In this document: piece by piece, positions 37,429 to 52,066 of the stretch
Layout: every line of letters starts with the position of its first letter
How positions within the stretch are numbered: position 1 is the first letter of the stretch
From: Roseibacillus ishigakijimensis
GTDB taxonomy: Bacteria; Verrucomicrobiota; Verrucomicrobiia; Verrucomicrobiales; Akkermansiaceae
Assembly (NCBI RefSeq): GCF_016595415.1
Contig: NZ_JAENIO010000001.1
Span: forward strand, 62,001-126,000
DNA: 64,000 nucleotides
Reading direction: 5' to 3'
Notes under the pieces: model-generated
The model's input: the letters and a program-made list of their open reading frames with translations, nothing else
What the model was told of the DNA's origin: nothing
Database searches by the model: none
Made by a program: the position numbers and the translations under genes

Positions 37429-40400
37429 ATGAAAAAAAACCACCTCTTGAAGTCGTGGCTGGCCGTCTTGGCCGCCATCGGCCTGTCTGAAGCACAGGCC
37501 GTCCTGCTTGAGGTGCCAGTCCCTCTCTCGGGCGGCACCGCGGGCCAAAGCACCAACTACAACGGCACCTTCGTGGCGAGTCTCGCCCTCGATGGCAACA
37601 CCGGCAACTTCACCCACACGGCGGTCGCCGATACCGCCCCCAAGTGGTGGGTCGACTTTCCCGCAGGGGAAGAAATCTCTCTCAATCTGCTGCGCATCCA
37701 CAACCGCGACAGCTGCTGTCAAGGCCGCCTCTCCGACATCACCGTCGACCTCCTTGATGCCGACATGAACGTGATCGAGACCGTGGGTCCCCTGAACGTG
37801 GCCAATGCCGAGGGTGGTCCCGCTTTCCTCGAAATCACCTTTGAGGACGTGGTCTCTGGAGTGGCCTCCATTGAAATCAGCCGCATCGATAGCACGGCAG
37901 ACACCCCCGGGGTCCTCTCCCTCGGCGAGGTGCAAGCCTTTCTCGTGCAAGAAGAATACGTGCCACCCGGGACCAATTTGACGAATGCGGGCATCGTCTC
38001 TCTCAGCGCGACCCAGTCCACCACCCTCGGCAACTACCATGGTGGTCTGGCGCTTGATGGTAACTTGGGCAATTACACCCACACCGTAGCGACAGACGAG
38101 GACCCCACCTGGACCGCCGATTTGGGAGCGGAGTTTCTCCTGCAACACCTCACCATCCACAATCGGGATGATTGCTGCCAAGACCGCTTGCAAGACATCT
38201 CAGTACGCATCTTGGACGGCTCTGACAGCGAAGTCTTTGCCACAACGGGCCTTCTGAATCCCGGCAACGCTCTGGAAAACCCGGAAGCCCTCACTCTCGA
38301 TCTCATGGCTCTCAATGGAGGCAGCCCGATCATCGGGCAAAAGATCGAAATCAAACGCACCCCCTACGACACTACCAGCGAAACCAATCCCGATGGCATT
38401 CCCGATGACAACAGCGCGGTTCTTTCTCTCGGTGAAGTCGTCATCATCGGTGGCGAAGTGGGAACGGATAGCGACAGTGACGGCATCGCGGATGAGTACG
38501 AGCAGCGCTATGGCCTCACTATCGGCAGCAATGACAGTGCGACCGATCTGGATTCTGATGGGCTCAGCAATCTGGAGGAATACCAAGGTCTCGGAAATGC
38601 CAGCTTCTTGGGCGGCACCGATCCCACCGAAGCAGATAGCGACAGTGACGGGCTCACCGATGGAGCCGAGGTCAACACCCATCATACCAGTCCCTTCCTC
38701 GTCGATACCGACGGCGACAGTCTGAGCGATGGCGATGAAATCAACCTCCACTCGTCCTCACCCCTCCTGGTCGATACCGATGCGGATGGCTTCCCCGATG
38801 ACGTCGAGGTCGCGGAGGGCTCTTTACCCAATGACAGCAATTCCCTGCCGGTATTGACCCTAGTCACGGCCATTGATGGTCTGCTAACAGGCGACATCAC
38901 TGATCCGGAGGACGATGGCCTGGAAACGCCCGCGGATTTTGGCGAGGGCTTCAACTGGGCCTACCTCACCTCCTCATCAGAAGCGACCTTCGACAATGGT
39001 CAGGGCGCCTTCAACATCCTCGACAACCAAGTCGGCAATGGAGAGGAAAAATGGTGCTGCGACGCCCCACCCCAAAGCCTGACGGTGAGACTCCTGGAGG
39101 GCTACTCGCTCACCCACTTCACCCTGACCTCCTCCGGCGACAGCCCCCAGCGCGACCCTCGCAACTGGTTCATTGAGGGCTCGGTGGATGGCAATACCTG
39201 GGTCCAGATCTATCCCGTCGTGGGCTCCAACGACGACCCCAGCGGAGGCGGGGCAGGTCTTTGGACCGCCCGCAACCAAACGCTACGTTTCGACCTCCCT
39301 GCAGCAGTACCTAACGCCACCTTCAACTGGTATCGCTACCGGGTCGAAGCAACCAACTCCACCCAACACGCCTTGGGAGAACTTGAGCTCTTCGGGACCC
39401 TCGATGATACCGATAGTGACTCCGACGGTCTTCCCGATTGGTTTGAAAACAACTACCCCTTTCTCGACCCCAACAGCGCCGCAGACGCGAGCCAAGACGG
39501 GGATTCCGACGGGCTCACCAACCTGGAAGAATACGCAGGTATCGCTGGCAGCGATTTCCTCGGAGGGACCGACCCCGGCAATGCCGACACTGATGGCGAT
39601 GGCGCCAATGACGCCACGGAAGTGAAAACCGTCCTCTCCAACCCCTTCGACCCCGATACCGATGGTGATGGTCTCACGGATGGTGAAGAACTCAACACCT
39701 ACTCCACCTCGCCTCTGCTGGCCGATACCGATGAGGATGGCTTCAGCGATTCCTTCGAGATCGACTTCGGCACCAGCCCCACTGATGGCAGCGATGTCCC
39801 TCTGCACACCGCCATCTCCATCCTGGATGGACTGCTCGGAGGGGACTTCACCGACCCCAATGACAACGGAACGGAAATCCCGGCGGAAACAGGCTCCTAC
39901 TTCGACTGGAACACCATTTCTTCCAGTTCCGAATCATTCTTCAATGGCGCGGAAGGTGCCTTCAACGTCTTTGACAATCAGGTCGGTGGCGGTGGCGCCA
40001 AATGGTGCTGCGACGCTGCGCCGCAATGGATTGCGATGGAGATGTATGGTTCCTACTCCCTGACCCACTTCACGGTCACTTCCTCCAACGACAGTCCCCA
40101 GCGGGATCCTCGTGATTGGTTCATCGAAGGGTCCACCGATGGCGTCACCTGGGAGGTCATCTATCCGGTGGCCAACTCGGCCGATGACCCTAGCGGAGGC
40201 GGGGCCGGGCTTTGGAACGCGCGCAACCAAACCCTGCGCTTCGATCTCCCCAGCCCCTCCCCATTCTACCAGCACTTCCGCTACCGGGTGGAAGCCACCA
40301 ACTCCACCCAGCATGCCTTGGGAGAGATCGAGCTCTTTGGAACAGTGGACAATACAGACACCGACAACGACGGCCTGCCCGATTGGTATGAAAACAAATA

Positions 40401-41430
40401 CGCGGGACTGGATGCCAACAACAACGCCGATGCCGCAGCCGATGGAGACGGGGATGGTCTCAGCAATCTCGCGGAATACGGCTATGGCTCCGAGCCCGAA
40501 GTGGCGGACTTTGACAACGACGGTCTCAATGACCTCGGAGAACAAACAGCAGGCACCAGCCCATTCGTCGCCGACTCTGACGACGATGGCTTCAGTGATG
40601 GTCTCGAAGTGGCCCGGGGATCGAGCCCCCTCGATTTCAATGAAGTGCCGACCCTGGACCCCATCCTCTTTGGCGACTACCAGAGCATCACCGGGACCGA
40701 GGCGGACTTCGACACGCGGGGGCAGCTGATTCACGCCTGGAACGGCGGAGCAGCCCCGGTAACCGTTTTTGGCATCCCCTTCACTCCCACCAATCTTCTG
40801 GGAGCAACGGCTACCGGCCTCGACCCCTGGGATCAGCGTCCCGGCAGCGATGCCAACTACGAGACCCTCATCGATAGTGGCAGCTATGGGGGCGGCACCA
40901 ACCGCATCGTCCTCGAGATTCCCAACCTGGCGGTGGGAGAGGAACACCTCATCCAAATTTGGGCCGTGGACTCGCGGGCCAACTTTGCGGGCCGGACCTA
41001 CACCTTCGAGACCGATATTGACAACTATGTCGTCCTCGAGGGGGGCAATCCAACCGCCGATCCCCCCCGGGCCGGCGAATATGCGGTAGGGACCTTCACC
41101 CCGACTGACAGCAGTGTCTACCTCATCACCTACGGGTCTTCCACCGCGCAATACAACGCCATCATGGTGCGGCAGCTCACCGGTGTCGTCTACGATCCCG
41201 AGATCACTGGCATCGCCCACGATGGCAATGAGGTGACCATCTCGGCGACTGGACTGGATGCGGCCGTCACCTATGAACTGCGTAGCAGCCCCGACCTGGC
41301 CACGCCCTTCGCCCCGCTCACCCCAGCCGTGGAGGTGACGGGCCAAGCGGCAGCCGATTTCGTGGACCCCTCCCCTGCCGCCGACCGCCGGTTCTACCAA
41401 ATTTGGCAGGTCCCTGCGCAAGGGAACTAA
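37429..41430 (+). CDS. Giant secreted F5/8-like / thrombospondin 3 repeat protein
   Basis: 1333 residues from the ATG at 37429 (signal MKKNHLLKSWLAVLAAIGLS, cleavage after AQA). Domain order: two N-terminal F5/8 type C-like modules (about 20-170 and 180-340), each with the marker HNRDxCCQxRLxDI; calcium repeats (DSDSDGIADEYE and similar); a discoidin-like module with WCCDAPPQ and SGDSPQRDPRNWFIEGS; calcium repeats; a second copy (WCCDAAPQ, SNDSPQRDPRDWFIEGS); calcium repeats; and a C-terminal beta domain ending in a YELRSSPDL module. It is likely a surface adhesin or carbohydrate-binding protein. It is paralogous to the next gene, has one extra discoidin-calcium unit, and ends in a terminator. 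Confidence 0.85.
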   Translation: MKKNHLLKSWLAVLAAIGLSEAQAVLLEVPVPLSGGTAGQSTNYNGTFVASLALDGNTGNFTHTAVADTAPKWWVDFPAGEEISLNLLRIHNRDSCCQGRLSDITVDLLDADMNVIETVGPLNVANAEGGPAFLEITFEDVVSGVASIEISRIDSTADTPGVLSLGEVQAFLVQEEYVPPGTNLTNAGIVSLSATQSTTLGNYHGGLALDGNLGNYTHTVATDEDPTWTADLGAEFLLQHLTIHNRDDCCQDRLQDISVRILDGSDSEVFATTGLLNPGNALENPEALTLDLMALNGGSPIIGQKIEIKRTPYDTTSETNPDGIPDDNSAVLSLGEVVIIGGEVGTDSDSDGIADEYEQRYGLTIGSNDSATDLDSDGLSNLEEYQGLGNASFLGGTDPTEADSDSDGLTDGAEVNTHHTSPFLVDTDGDSLSDGDEINLHSSSPLLVDTDADGFPDDVEVAEGSLPNDSNSLPVLTLVTAIDGLLTGDITDPEDDGLETPADFGEGFNWAYLTSSSEATFDNGQGAFNILDNQVGNGEEKWCCDAPPQSLTVRLLEGYSLTHFTLTSSGDSPQRDPRNWFIEGSVDGNTWVQIYPVVGSNDDPSGGGAGLWTARNQTLRFDLPAAVPNATFNWYRYRVEATNSTQHALGELELFGTLDDTDSDSDGLPDWFENNYPFLDPNSAADASQDGDSDGLTNLEEYAGIAGSDFLGGTDPGNADTDGDGANDATEVKTVLSNPFDPDTDGDGLTDGEELNTYSTSPLLADTDEDGFSDSFEIDFGTSPTDGSDVPLHTAISILDGLLGGDFTDPNDNGTEIPAETGSYFDWNTISSSSESFFNGAEGAFNVFDNQVGGGGAKWCCDAAPQWIAMEMYGSYSLTHFTVTSSNDSPQRDPRDWFIEGSTDGVTWEVIYPVANSADDPSGGGAGLWNARNQTLRFDLPSPSPFYQHFRYRVEATNSTQHALGEIELFGTVDNTDTDNDGLPDWYENKYAGLDANNNADAAADGDGDGLSNLAEYGYGSEPEVADFDNDGLNDLGEQTAGTSPFVADSDDDGFSDGLEVARGSSPLDFNEVPTLDPILFGDYQSITGTEADFDTRGQLIHAWNGGAAPVTVFGIPFTPTNLLGATATGLDPWDQRPGSDANYETLIDSGSYGGGTNRIVLEIPNLAVGEEHLIQIWAVDSRANFAGRTYTFETDIDNYVVLEGGNPTADPPRAGEYAVGTFTPTDSSVYLITYGSSTAQYNAIMVRQLTGVVYDPEITGIAHDGNEVTISATGLDAAVTYELRSSPDLATPFAPLTPAVEVTGQAAADFVDPSPAADRRFYQIWQVPAQGN

Positions 41431-41482
41431 CAAGGATGGGCTCTCAAAGGACAAGAAAAGAACAATAGAAAATTCAAGTCAC

Positions 41483-41516
41483 ATCCCTCGTCGTTCCAGC
41501 GACGAGGGATTTTTTT
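41483..41516 (+). terminator. Intrinsic terminator after the first F5/8-like gene
   Basis: A perfect 11-bp stem ATCCCTCGTCG / CGACGAGGGAT with a 6-nt loop, followed by seven T. Confidence 0.9.
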
Positions 41517-41547
41517 AACTAAAAATTGAGAAGAAATATTATTTTTG

Positions 41548-41576
41548 TTGACAGGAAATAGGGTTTTTTATCAAGT
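41548..41576 (+). promoter_or_regulatory. Candidate promoter of the second F5/8-like gene
   Basis: TTGACA (41548-41553) stands in an AT-rich stretch; 17 bp downstream is TCAAGT, a poor -10. The paralogue upstream has the same arrangement (TTGACA, 17 bp, TCAGAT), which supports a shared but atypical promoter. Confidence 0.35.
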
Positions 41577-41695
41577 GATATTTCTCAAATAGGGATGATT
41601 TTTTTCATTTTTGATTTTAACGGCAGGCAATCTGCCATGAAGGTTGAAAATCCGAAGAATTCACCATCCTCAATTTGCCAATCAAACCCCATATC

Positions 41696-44600
41696 ATGAA
41701 AAAACATCAACTCTTGAAACCCTGGCTAGCGGCCCTAGGGCTCTTCTTCGGCTTGAGCCAAGCTCAAGCAACAATGGTGAGGCTCGCAGTCGATTTATCG
41801 GCTGGGACAGCTGGCCAGAGCACCACCCACTCCGCCCAGTTCGCAGCTGATCGAGCAATCGATGGCATTCTGACCAATGTCACTAATACGCTAACATCTG
41901 ACCCCTCTCCACGTTGGTGGGTTGATTTTCCAGTGGGCGATGAAATTGCCGTTCAGGTGCTTCGCATCCACAACCGGGATAACTGTTGTCAGGCCCGGCT
42001 CTCGGATATTACCATCACTCTTCTTAACAGCAGCGACAATGTCATTGAGACGGTGGGCCCTCTCAATGTCGCCAACGTCGATGGAGGGCCGGAATTCCTG
42101 GAAGTCGAGTTCCCATCGCCAATAAGCGACGTCGCCACGATAGAAATCAGCAGGATCAATAGTACCGCCGAGCAACCCGGCGTCTTGGCCATTGCCGAAG
42201 TGCAGGCGTTTGTTTTTGAGGAACAAAAAATTCCTCTTGCCACCAATATCGGACGAGTGGAAACAGTCAACCGAATTGTCAGCCAAAGTTCCTCAAATGC
42301 CTCGGCGGCGAACGGAGTCGACGGCAATTACGGAAACTTCACCCACACCCTCCCCAGTGACGAAAATCCTGCTTGGACCATCGACTTTGGCGAAGACATG
42401 GTCTTTCAGGCAACCACCATTTTCAACCGCGTCGATTGTTGCCCGGGACGCTTTCGGGACCTCTTTGTTGAAGTCCTCGCTTCAGACGATAGTGTTCTGT
42501 TTAAGAGCGATATCCTAAACCCTGGCAACGAATTGAATAGTCCCTCTTCTCTCTCGGTGGATTTGATGACCCTCAACGACGGTGCGCCCTTCGTCGGTCA
42601 AAAATTACGCATTAGCCGCGTCCCGCTGAATGAGGATCCGCAGACCGCAGATGGAGCTGTTCTCTCAATGAGTGAAGTGGAAATCTACGGAGGGAGCCCT
42701 TTCCCTGATACCGACAACGATGGTATGGACGATGACTATGAGACCCAATACGGACTGAACATAGGGACCGACGACAGTGGTGAAGATGCGGATGGTGATG
42801 GCTTGACCAACATTCAGGAATTCAACGGCACCGGAGTTGCCAATTACTTGGGAGGAACTGATCCGACGAATGCAGATGTTGATGAAGATGGTCTCAATGA
42901 CTTTCAGGAAGTGTCCACCCACCAAACTGATCCCTTTGTAGCCGATACCGACGAGGATGGCTTGCTGGATGGAGAAGAGGTCAACACGACCAACACAGAT
43001 CCCCACCAATTTGACAGCGATGGGGACACCTATAGCGACGGAATGGAAGTCTCGCAGGGCTCGAACCCCAATGACCCCAACAGTGTGCCCATTCACACAA
43101 TGATTACCACCGTCTCTGGGCTCTTGGGAGGCGACATCACCAATCCCTACAACCATGGGGTGGAAACTCCTGCCGAAACTGGAACCTTCTTCAACTGGAA
43201 GACCATCACCGCGACTTCCCAAGCCTACTTTAACGCGCCCGAAGGAGCCTTCAACATCTTTGACAACAGGATCGGAGGAGCTAACGACAAATGGTGCTGT
43301 GAAAGCCCTCCCCAAGCGGTGACCCTGGAGATGCACGGAAGCTACTCCCTCACCCACTTCACAGTGACCTCTTCCAATGACAGTCCGGAACGCGACCCGC
43401 GGGAATGGGCTATCCAAGGTTCCAATGATGGGGTGACTTGGGAGAACATCTATCCCGTCCCAGGCTCGGCCGACGATCCCAGTGGCGGAGGCAATGGTCT
43501 CTGGACGGGACGCAACCAAACTCGCCGCTTCGACCTGCCGGACCCAAGTGCTTCTTACCGCTATTTCCGCTATCAAGTCGAGACGACCGGTTCCAACCTC
43601 CACGCCTTGGGTGAGATCGAGTTCTTCGGCACTGTCGATGAGACCGATAGCGATAATGACGGCCTGCCGGATTGGTATGAGAGCAAATACGCTTTCCTCA
43701 ACCCGAATGACCCCAGCGATGCTTCTCTTGATGAGGATGGGGATCTTCTGAGCAATCTCGAAGAATATCAATTCACCTCCGAACCGGGAGTGGCTGATAC
43801 CGAAGGCGATGGCGTTGATGACAAAACTGAGAAAGATAATGGGGCCAATCCCTATTCCTCCGATAGCGATGTTGATGGTTTCACCGATTTGGTAGAAGTG
43901 GCCCGGGGATCGGACCCTGCGGATGCCGGGTCGCTGCCTCCTCTCGATCCGATCAACTTCGTGATTGTAGACGACGAGGCCTACCAACCGATCACGGGCA
44001 CGGCAGCCGACTTCGACACCCGTGGGCAATTGGTTTATGCTTGGAATGGTGGTGCCATCGACGTCACCGTTTTCGGGATTCCTTTCCAAGCCAGCAACTT
44101 GCTCGGCTCGACGGCAAGCGGATTGGACCCATGGAACCAGCGTCCCGACTCTGATCCCAACTACGAGACTCTTCTCGACACAATTAGCTGGAGCAGCGCA
44201 AGGCCGCGCATCCTTGAGATTCCTAATCTTGTGATCGGGGAAGAGTATCTCATTCAGTTTTGGGTAGCTGATACAAGAAGTGGCACATCTGATCGCACCT
44301 ACTTCTTCGAAACAAATAACATGAATTCGGTAGGTCTTCTGGCAGGAAACACCTCCAACAACCCCCCGGATGTTGGGGAATTTGCGGTCGCCACCTTCAC
44401 CCCAACGATGAGCGATACGATGTATGTTTTTGCCGACGGCACGGCAGCTGCACAATACAACGCCATCATGGTGCGGCAGCTCACCGGTGTCGTCTACGAT
44501 CCCGAGATCACCGGCATCGTCCACGATGGCAACGAGGTGACCATCTCGGCGACTGGACTGGATGCGGCCGTCACCTATGAACTGCGTAGTAGTCCCGACC

Positions 44601-44734
44601 TGGCCACGCCCTTCGCCCCGCTCACCCCAGCCGTGGAGGTGACAGGCCAAGCGACAGCCGACTTCGTGGACCCCTCCCCTGCCGCCGACCGCCGGTTCTA
44701 CCAAGTCTGGCAGGTTGTCCCGGCCACCGAATAG
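41696..44734 (+). CDS. Secreted F5/8-like / thrombospondin 3 repeat protein, paralogue
   Basis: 1012 residues from the ATG at 41696 (signal MKKHQLLKPWLAALGLFFGL, cleavage after AQA). Two N-terminal F5/8-like modules (HNRDNCCQARLSDI; FNRVDCCPGRFRDL), calcium repeats, one discoidin-like module (WCCESPPQ, SNDSPERDPREWAIQGS), calcium repeats and the same C-terminal beta domain as its neighbour. It lacks one internal discoidin-calcium unit found in the paralogue. The last 263 bases before its stop are almost identical in DNA to the paralogue although the rest has diverged. It has its own terminator. Confidence 0.85.
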   Translation: MKKHQLLKPWLAALGLFFGLSQAQATMVRLAVDLSAGTAGQSTTHSAQFAADRAIDGILTNVTNTLTSDPSPRWWVDFPVGDEIAVQVLRIHNRDNCCQARLSDITITLLNSSDNVIETVGPLNVANVDGGPEFLEVEFPSPISDVATIEISRINSTAEQPGVLAIAEVQAFVFEEQKIPLATNIGRVETVNRIVSQSSSNASAANGVDGNYGNFTHTLPSDENPAWTIDFGEDMVFQATTIFNRVDCCPGRFRDLFVEVLASDDSVLFKSDILNPGNELNSPSSLSVDLMTLNDGAPFVGQKLRISRVPLNEDPQTADGAVLSMSEVEIYGGSPFPDTDNDGMDDDYETQYGLNIGTDDSGEDADGDGLTNIQEFNGTGVANYLGGTDPTNADVDEDGLNDFQEVSTHQTDPFVADTDEDGLLDGEEVNTTNTDPHQFDSDGDTYSDGMEVSQGSNPNDPNSVPIHTMITTVSGLLGGDITNPYNHGVETPAETGTFFNWKTITATSQAYFNAPEGAFNIFDNRIGGANDKWCCESPPQAVTLEMHGSYSLTHFTVTSSNDSPERDPREWAIQGSNDGVTWENIYPVPGSADDPSGGGNGLWTGRNQTRRFDLPDPSASYRYFRYQVETTGSNLHALGEIEFFGTVDETDSDNDGLPDWYESKYAFLNPNDPSDASLDEDGDLLSNLEEYQFTSEPGVADTEGDGVDDKTEKDNGANPYSSDSDVDGFTDLVEVARGSDPADAGSLPPLDPINFVIVDDEAYQPITGTAADFDTRGQLVYAWNGGAIDVTVFGIPFQASNLLGSTASGLDPWNQRPDSDPNYETLLDTISWSSARPRILEIPNLVIGEEYLIQFWVADTRSGTSDRTYFFETNNMNSVGLLAGNTSNNPPDVGEFAVATFTPTMSDTMYVFADGTAAAQYNAIMVRQLTGVVYDPEITGIVHDGNEVTISATGLDAAVTYELRSSPDLATPFAPLTPAVEVTGQATADFVDPSPAADRRFYQVWQVVPATE

Positions 44735-44761
44735 CGGCGCGAACGAGCACCTCCCCCTCTC

Positions 44762-44797
44762 TCCCCCGTCGGCTTTGCCCGGCGGGGGATTTTTTTT
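44762..44797 (+). terminator. Intrinsic terminator after the second F5/8-like gene
   Basis: TCCCCCGTCGG (44762-44772) pairs with CCGGCGGGGGA (44779-44789), one T-G wobble, then eight T. Confidence 0.88.
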
Positions 44798-44819
44798 GCA
44801 ATCCCGCCTCAGTCGTTGA

Positions 44820-49705
<4,886 letters not shown>

Positions 49706-49726
49706 CTTGAGTCCTTTTCGACCAGT

Positions 49727-49753
49727 GAGAGAGACCTCCTGCGGGTCTCTCTC
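49727..49753 (+). terminator. Hairpin after galK, possible terminator
   Basis: A perfect 10-bp stem GAGAGAGACC / GGTCTCTCTC with a 7-nt loop, 22 bp past the galK stop, but without a following T run. It may be weak or only stabilise the mRNA end. Confidence 0.5.
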
Positions 49754-49803
49754 GCCCCCGAATCTTCTCTTGAAAACAACCTGAATACCAGTAGCGTAGA
49801 GAA

Positions 49804-49926
49804 ATGAAGGGGGAAGAGGATCTTTCCGAACAAGTGGCCCGCTTAGCGACGCGCAGCGTAATGATCGCCCGAGTTTGCATCTTTTTGCTCGCCCTAATTC
49901 TCCATTTCCAATTGGTCATGGGTTGA
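49804..49926 (+). CDS. Possible 40-residue membrane protein
   Basis: Encodes MKGEEDLSEQVARLATRSVM followed by a hydrophobic stretch (IARVCIFLLALILHFQLVMG). The shape, a charged amphipathic start and one membrane helix, fits a small membrane protein. No strong ribosome binding site is seen and it lies in the galK-pfkA gap, so it may be spurious. Confidence 0.35.
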   Translation: MKGEEDLSEQVARLATRSVMIARVCIFLLALILHFQLVMG

Positions 49927-50045
49927 TTACTGGCCTTCATCTTTCTCGGGCTTCTCGGCGCATGTGCCAAAATCTCCTAGGCCGAGGACGAGAAGTTTTT
50001 GAGGTCAAGCTTGCACGTGGTTCGTAGGCTGCTACCAAGTGCGCC

Positions 50046-51011
50046 ATGAGCGAACGGGTGGCCATCATGACCTCGGGCGGTGATTCAGCTGGAATGAATC
50101 CCGCAATCAAATGCGCAACAGATTACGCACGTGCCCACGGCATGGAGCCCTACCTCGTCTATGACGGCTTGCGCGGGCTGATCGATGACAAGATCAAAAA
50201 GGCGGAAGCCGAAGATGTCTCGGGGATCCTCCACCGCGGCGGCACCATTCTGCGCTCCTCCCGCTCCAAGCGCTTCTTCGATTACAAGATGCGCGAGGTT
50301 GCCTACAACAACCTGAAGGAAAAGGGCATCGGCAAAATGGTGGTCATCGGGGGTGATGGCTCTTTCAACGCTCTCCACCAGTTCCACAGCGATTTCGACA
50401 TTCCCTTTGCCGGCATCCCCGCCACCATCGACAACGACATCCCGGGCACGGACTACTGCCTCGGCGTCGATACCGCTCTCAACGTCATTCTCAATTCCAT
50501 CGACTCCATTCGCGACACCGCCACCTCGTTTTCGCGTGCCTTCGTCATCGAGGTGATGGGCCGCCACTGTGGCTATTTGGCCATGGTGAGCGCGCTGGCT
50601 TGTGGCGCCGAGATTTGTCTCGTGCCCGAGATTGAATACGACCTCGACTGCATCCACGAGCGCCTGCGGATGGAGAAAGAAGGAGGACGAACCTACCTGA
50701 TCGCAATCGTCGCCGAAGGCGTCAAGATGGGGGATTATCTGACCCGCTGGATCAACGATTCTTTGAAAATGGACACCCGGCTCACCGTTCTGGGCCACAC
50801 CCAACGCGGCGGCTCGCCAACTGTGCGCGACCGGGTCATGGCCTACCAATTCGCCACCGGAGCCATCGATTCCCTGCAACGGGGCGAGACCAGCCGCATC
50901 ATGACCTATCAGGACGGAGTCTACAGCACCACCAGCGTGCAGGAAGTCACCGAAGGCAAATCCATCATCAGTGATAAAATCCTGAACCTCTGCAAACCTC
51001 TTTGCAGTTAA
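50046..51011 (+). CDS. pfkA: 6-phosphofructokinase
   Basis: 321 residues, normal for bacterial PfkA. Phosphorylates fructose 6-phosphate in glycolysis. TSGGDSAGMNPAIK (about 9-22) is the nucleotide loop, VVIGGDGSFNAL has Gly in the GGDGS of ATP-dependent enzymes, IPATIDNDIPGTD contains the catalytic Asp, and EVMGRHCGYLA and GHTQRGGSPT are substrate motifs. Ala precedes TIDND, where E. coli has Gly and PPi enzymes have Lys, so ATP dependence is likely but not certain. It lies 340 bp after galK, giving a galactoside-to-glycolysis cluster. Confidence 0.95.
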   Translation: MSERVAIMTSGGDSAGMNPAIKCATDYARAHGMEPYLVYDGLRGLIDDKIKKAEAEDVSGILHRGGTILRSSRSKRFFDYKMREVAYNNLKEKGIGKMVVIGGDGSFNALHQFHSDFDIPFAGIPATIDNDIPGTDYCLGVDTALNVILNSIDSIRDTATSFSRAFVIEVMGRHCGYLAMVSALACGAEICLVPEIEYDLDCIHERLRMEKEGGRTYLIAIVAEGVKMGDYLTRWINDSLKMDTRLTVLGHTQRGGSPTVRDRVMAYQFATGAIDSLQRGETSRIMTYQDGVYSTTSVQEVTEGKSIISDKILNLCKPLCS

Positions 51012-51110
51012 TCCCCACACCAGGTGCCCGCCAAGCAAACAGAGCGGTCTTCTCTGTGCAAAAATAGCACGGCCCGAAGAGGCAGTCGCCTCCCTTTGGG
51101 TTGACCCCGG

Positions 51111-51797
51111 TCAGAGCGTGCTTTCCTTCCCCAGAGCCTGCCGGATGCGGCGGGCCACTCCAATGCGGACCTGGTGCTGCTGGCGGAAGTCGGCCAGCGA
51201 GCGCGTGAATTCCTCATCACTATAGTCGTCATCCTCCTCCACCGCGATGGCGAGGGGAATCTCCGCCACCAACTGCTCACCAAGAGCAAGAACCTCAAAG
51301 AGAGGCTCGCCTTCCGCCCTTTGCTCGAGGCCATTCAAGGCCAAATCAGCCAGCTGGTCGAAACCCAAGAGGTAGGAGAGCTGCTCCTCATCGGGGATGA
51401 GTGATTTTCTAGCGAGAAGGCTGGAGATCTGATGGCGAATCACCAGCAACTGCTCCATCGCTTTCCGGTGAGCAAGAGCACCATTGGCGGCCAGGACTTC
51501 CACCCGACCCCGAAAATACAGGGCCCGCTTCTTTTGCCAATCCCGCCACACCCGCACTCGCCGGGTCGCCCTCGAACAAGCTAGAATGACGATCTGGTAG
51601 GCGAGGGCGGCAGAAAAGACACCCCCGATCGCCAGCTTTACCGGCCAGATCAACTCCCAGGTAGTGACGAGAGGAAGAATCACCAGCGTAGTGAGGGTGA
51701 AAAATCCACTCCACCGAGTGAGCCAAGAGCGGGTCAAGGCCCGATATTCACTAGCGAGAATTTGACTCTCGCTGGGAGGGGAGGGGAGTTCCGTCAT
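51111..51797 (-). CDS. Hypothetical protein with two membrane helices
   Basis: 228 residues. Two adjacent membrane helices (about 30-50 and 54-74) form a hairpin, followed by a soluble helical cytoplasmic domain with QEKKRA/YFRGRVEVLAANGALAH-type segments and an acidic stretch (EEDDDYSDEEFTR). No family was recognised. It stands alone between pfkA and a divergent region. Confidence 0.6.
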   Translation of the reverse strand: MTELPSPPSESQILASEYRALTRSWLTRWSGFFTLTTLVILPLVTTWELIWPVKLAIGGVFSAALAYQIVILACSRATRRVRVWRDWQKKRALYFRGRVEVLAANGALAHRKAMEQLLVIRHQISSLLARKSLIPDEEQLSYLLGFDQLADLALNGLEQRAEGEPLFEVLALGEQLVAEIPLAIAVEEDDDYSDEEFTRSLADFRQQHQVRIGVARRIRQALGKESTL

Positions 51798-51983
51798 CTA
51801 CTTGAAATCGATTGATACCCCTCATAACCGAAAGTAGACCCAGCGAAAAGAAGAGAAACGGTGCCGGGCTCTGATATCGGAAACGTGCCCTCCCGCCTCC
51901 CCTTTTTCGTTAATTTTTCTTAACAATCAATCGGTATTTCGCTAAGGTCCGTTCTCTAGCGTGGTGTTTTTCGTTGCAAGCAC

Positions 51984-52012
51984 TTGACCAGAAGTTGCCT
52001 TTCCTCTAAGGG
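51984..52012 (+). promoter_or_regulatory. Candidate promoter upstream of the 49-residue ORF
   Basis: TTGACC (51984-51989), 17 bp, TAAGGG (52007-52012). The -35 is good and the -10 weak. It lies 54 bp before the small ORF. Confidence 0.3.
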
Positions 52013-52066
52013 GCTTGCCCTGACGACGCCACCAACCCCCACTGAGTGAACCCCAAGACCCCGAAA

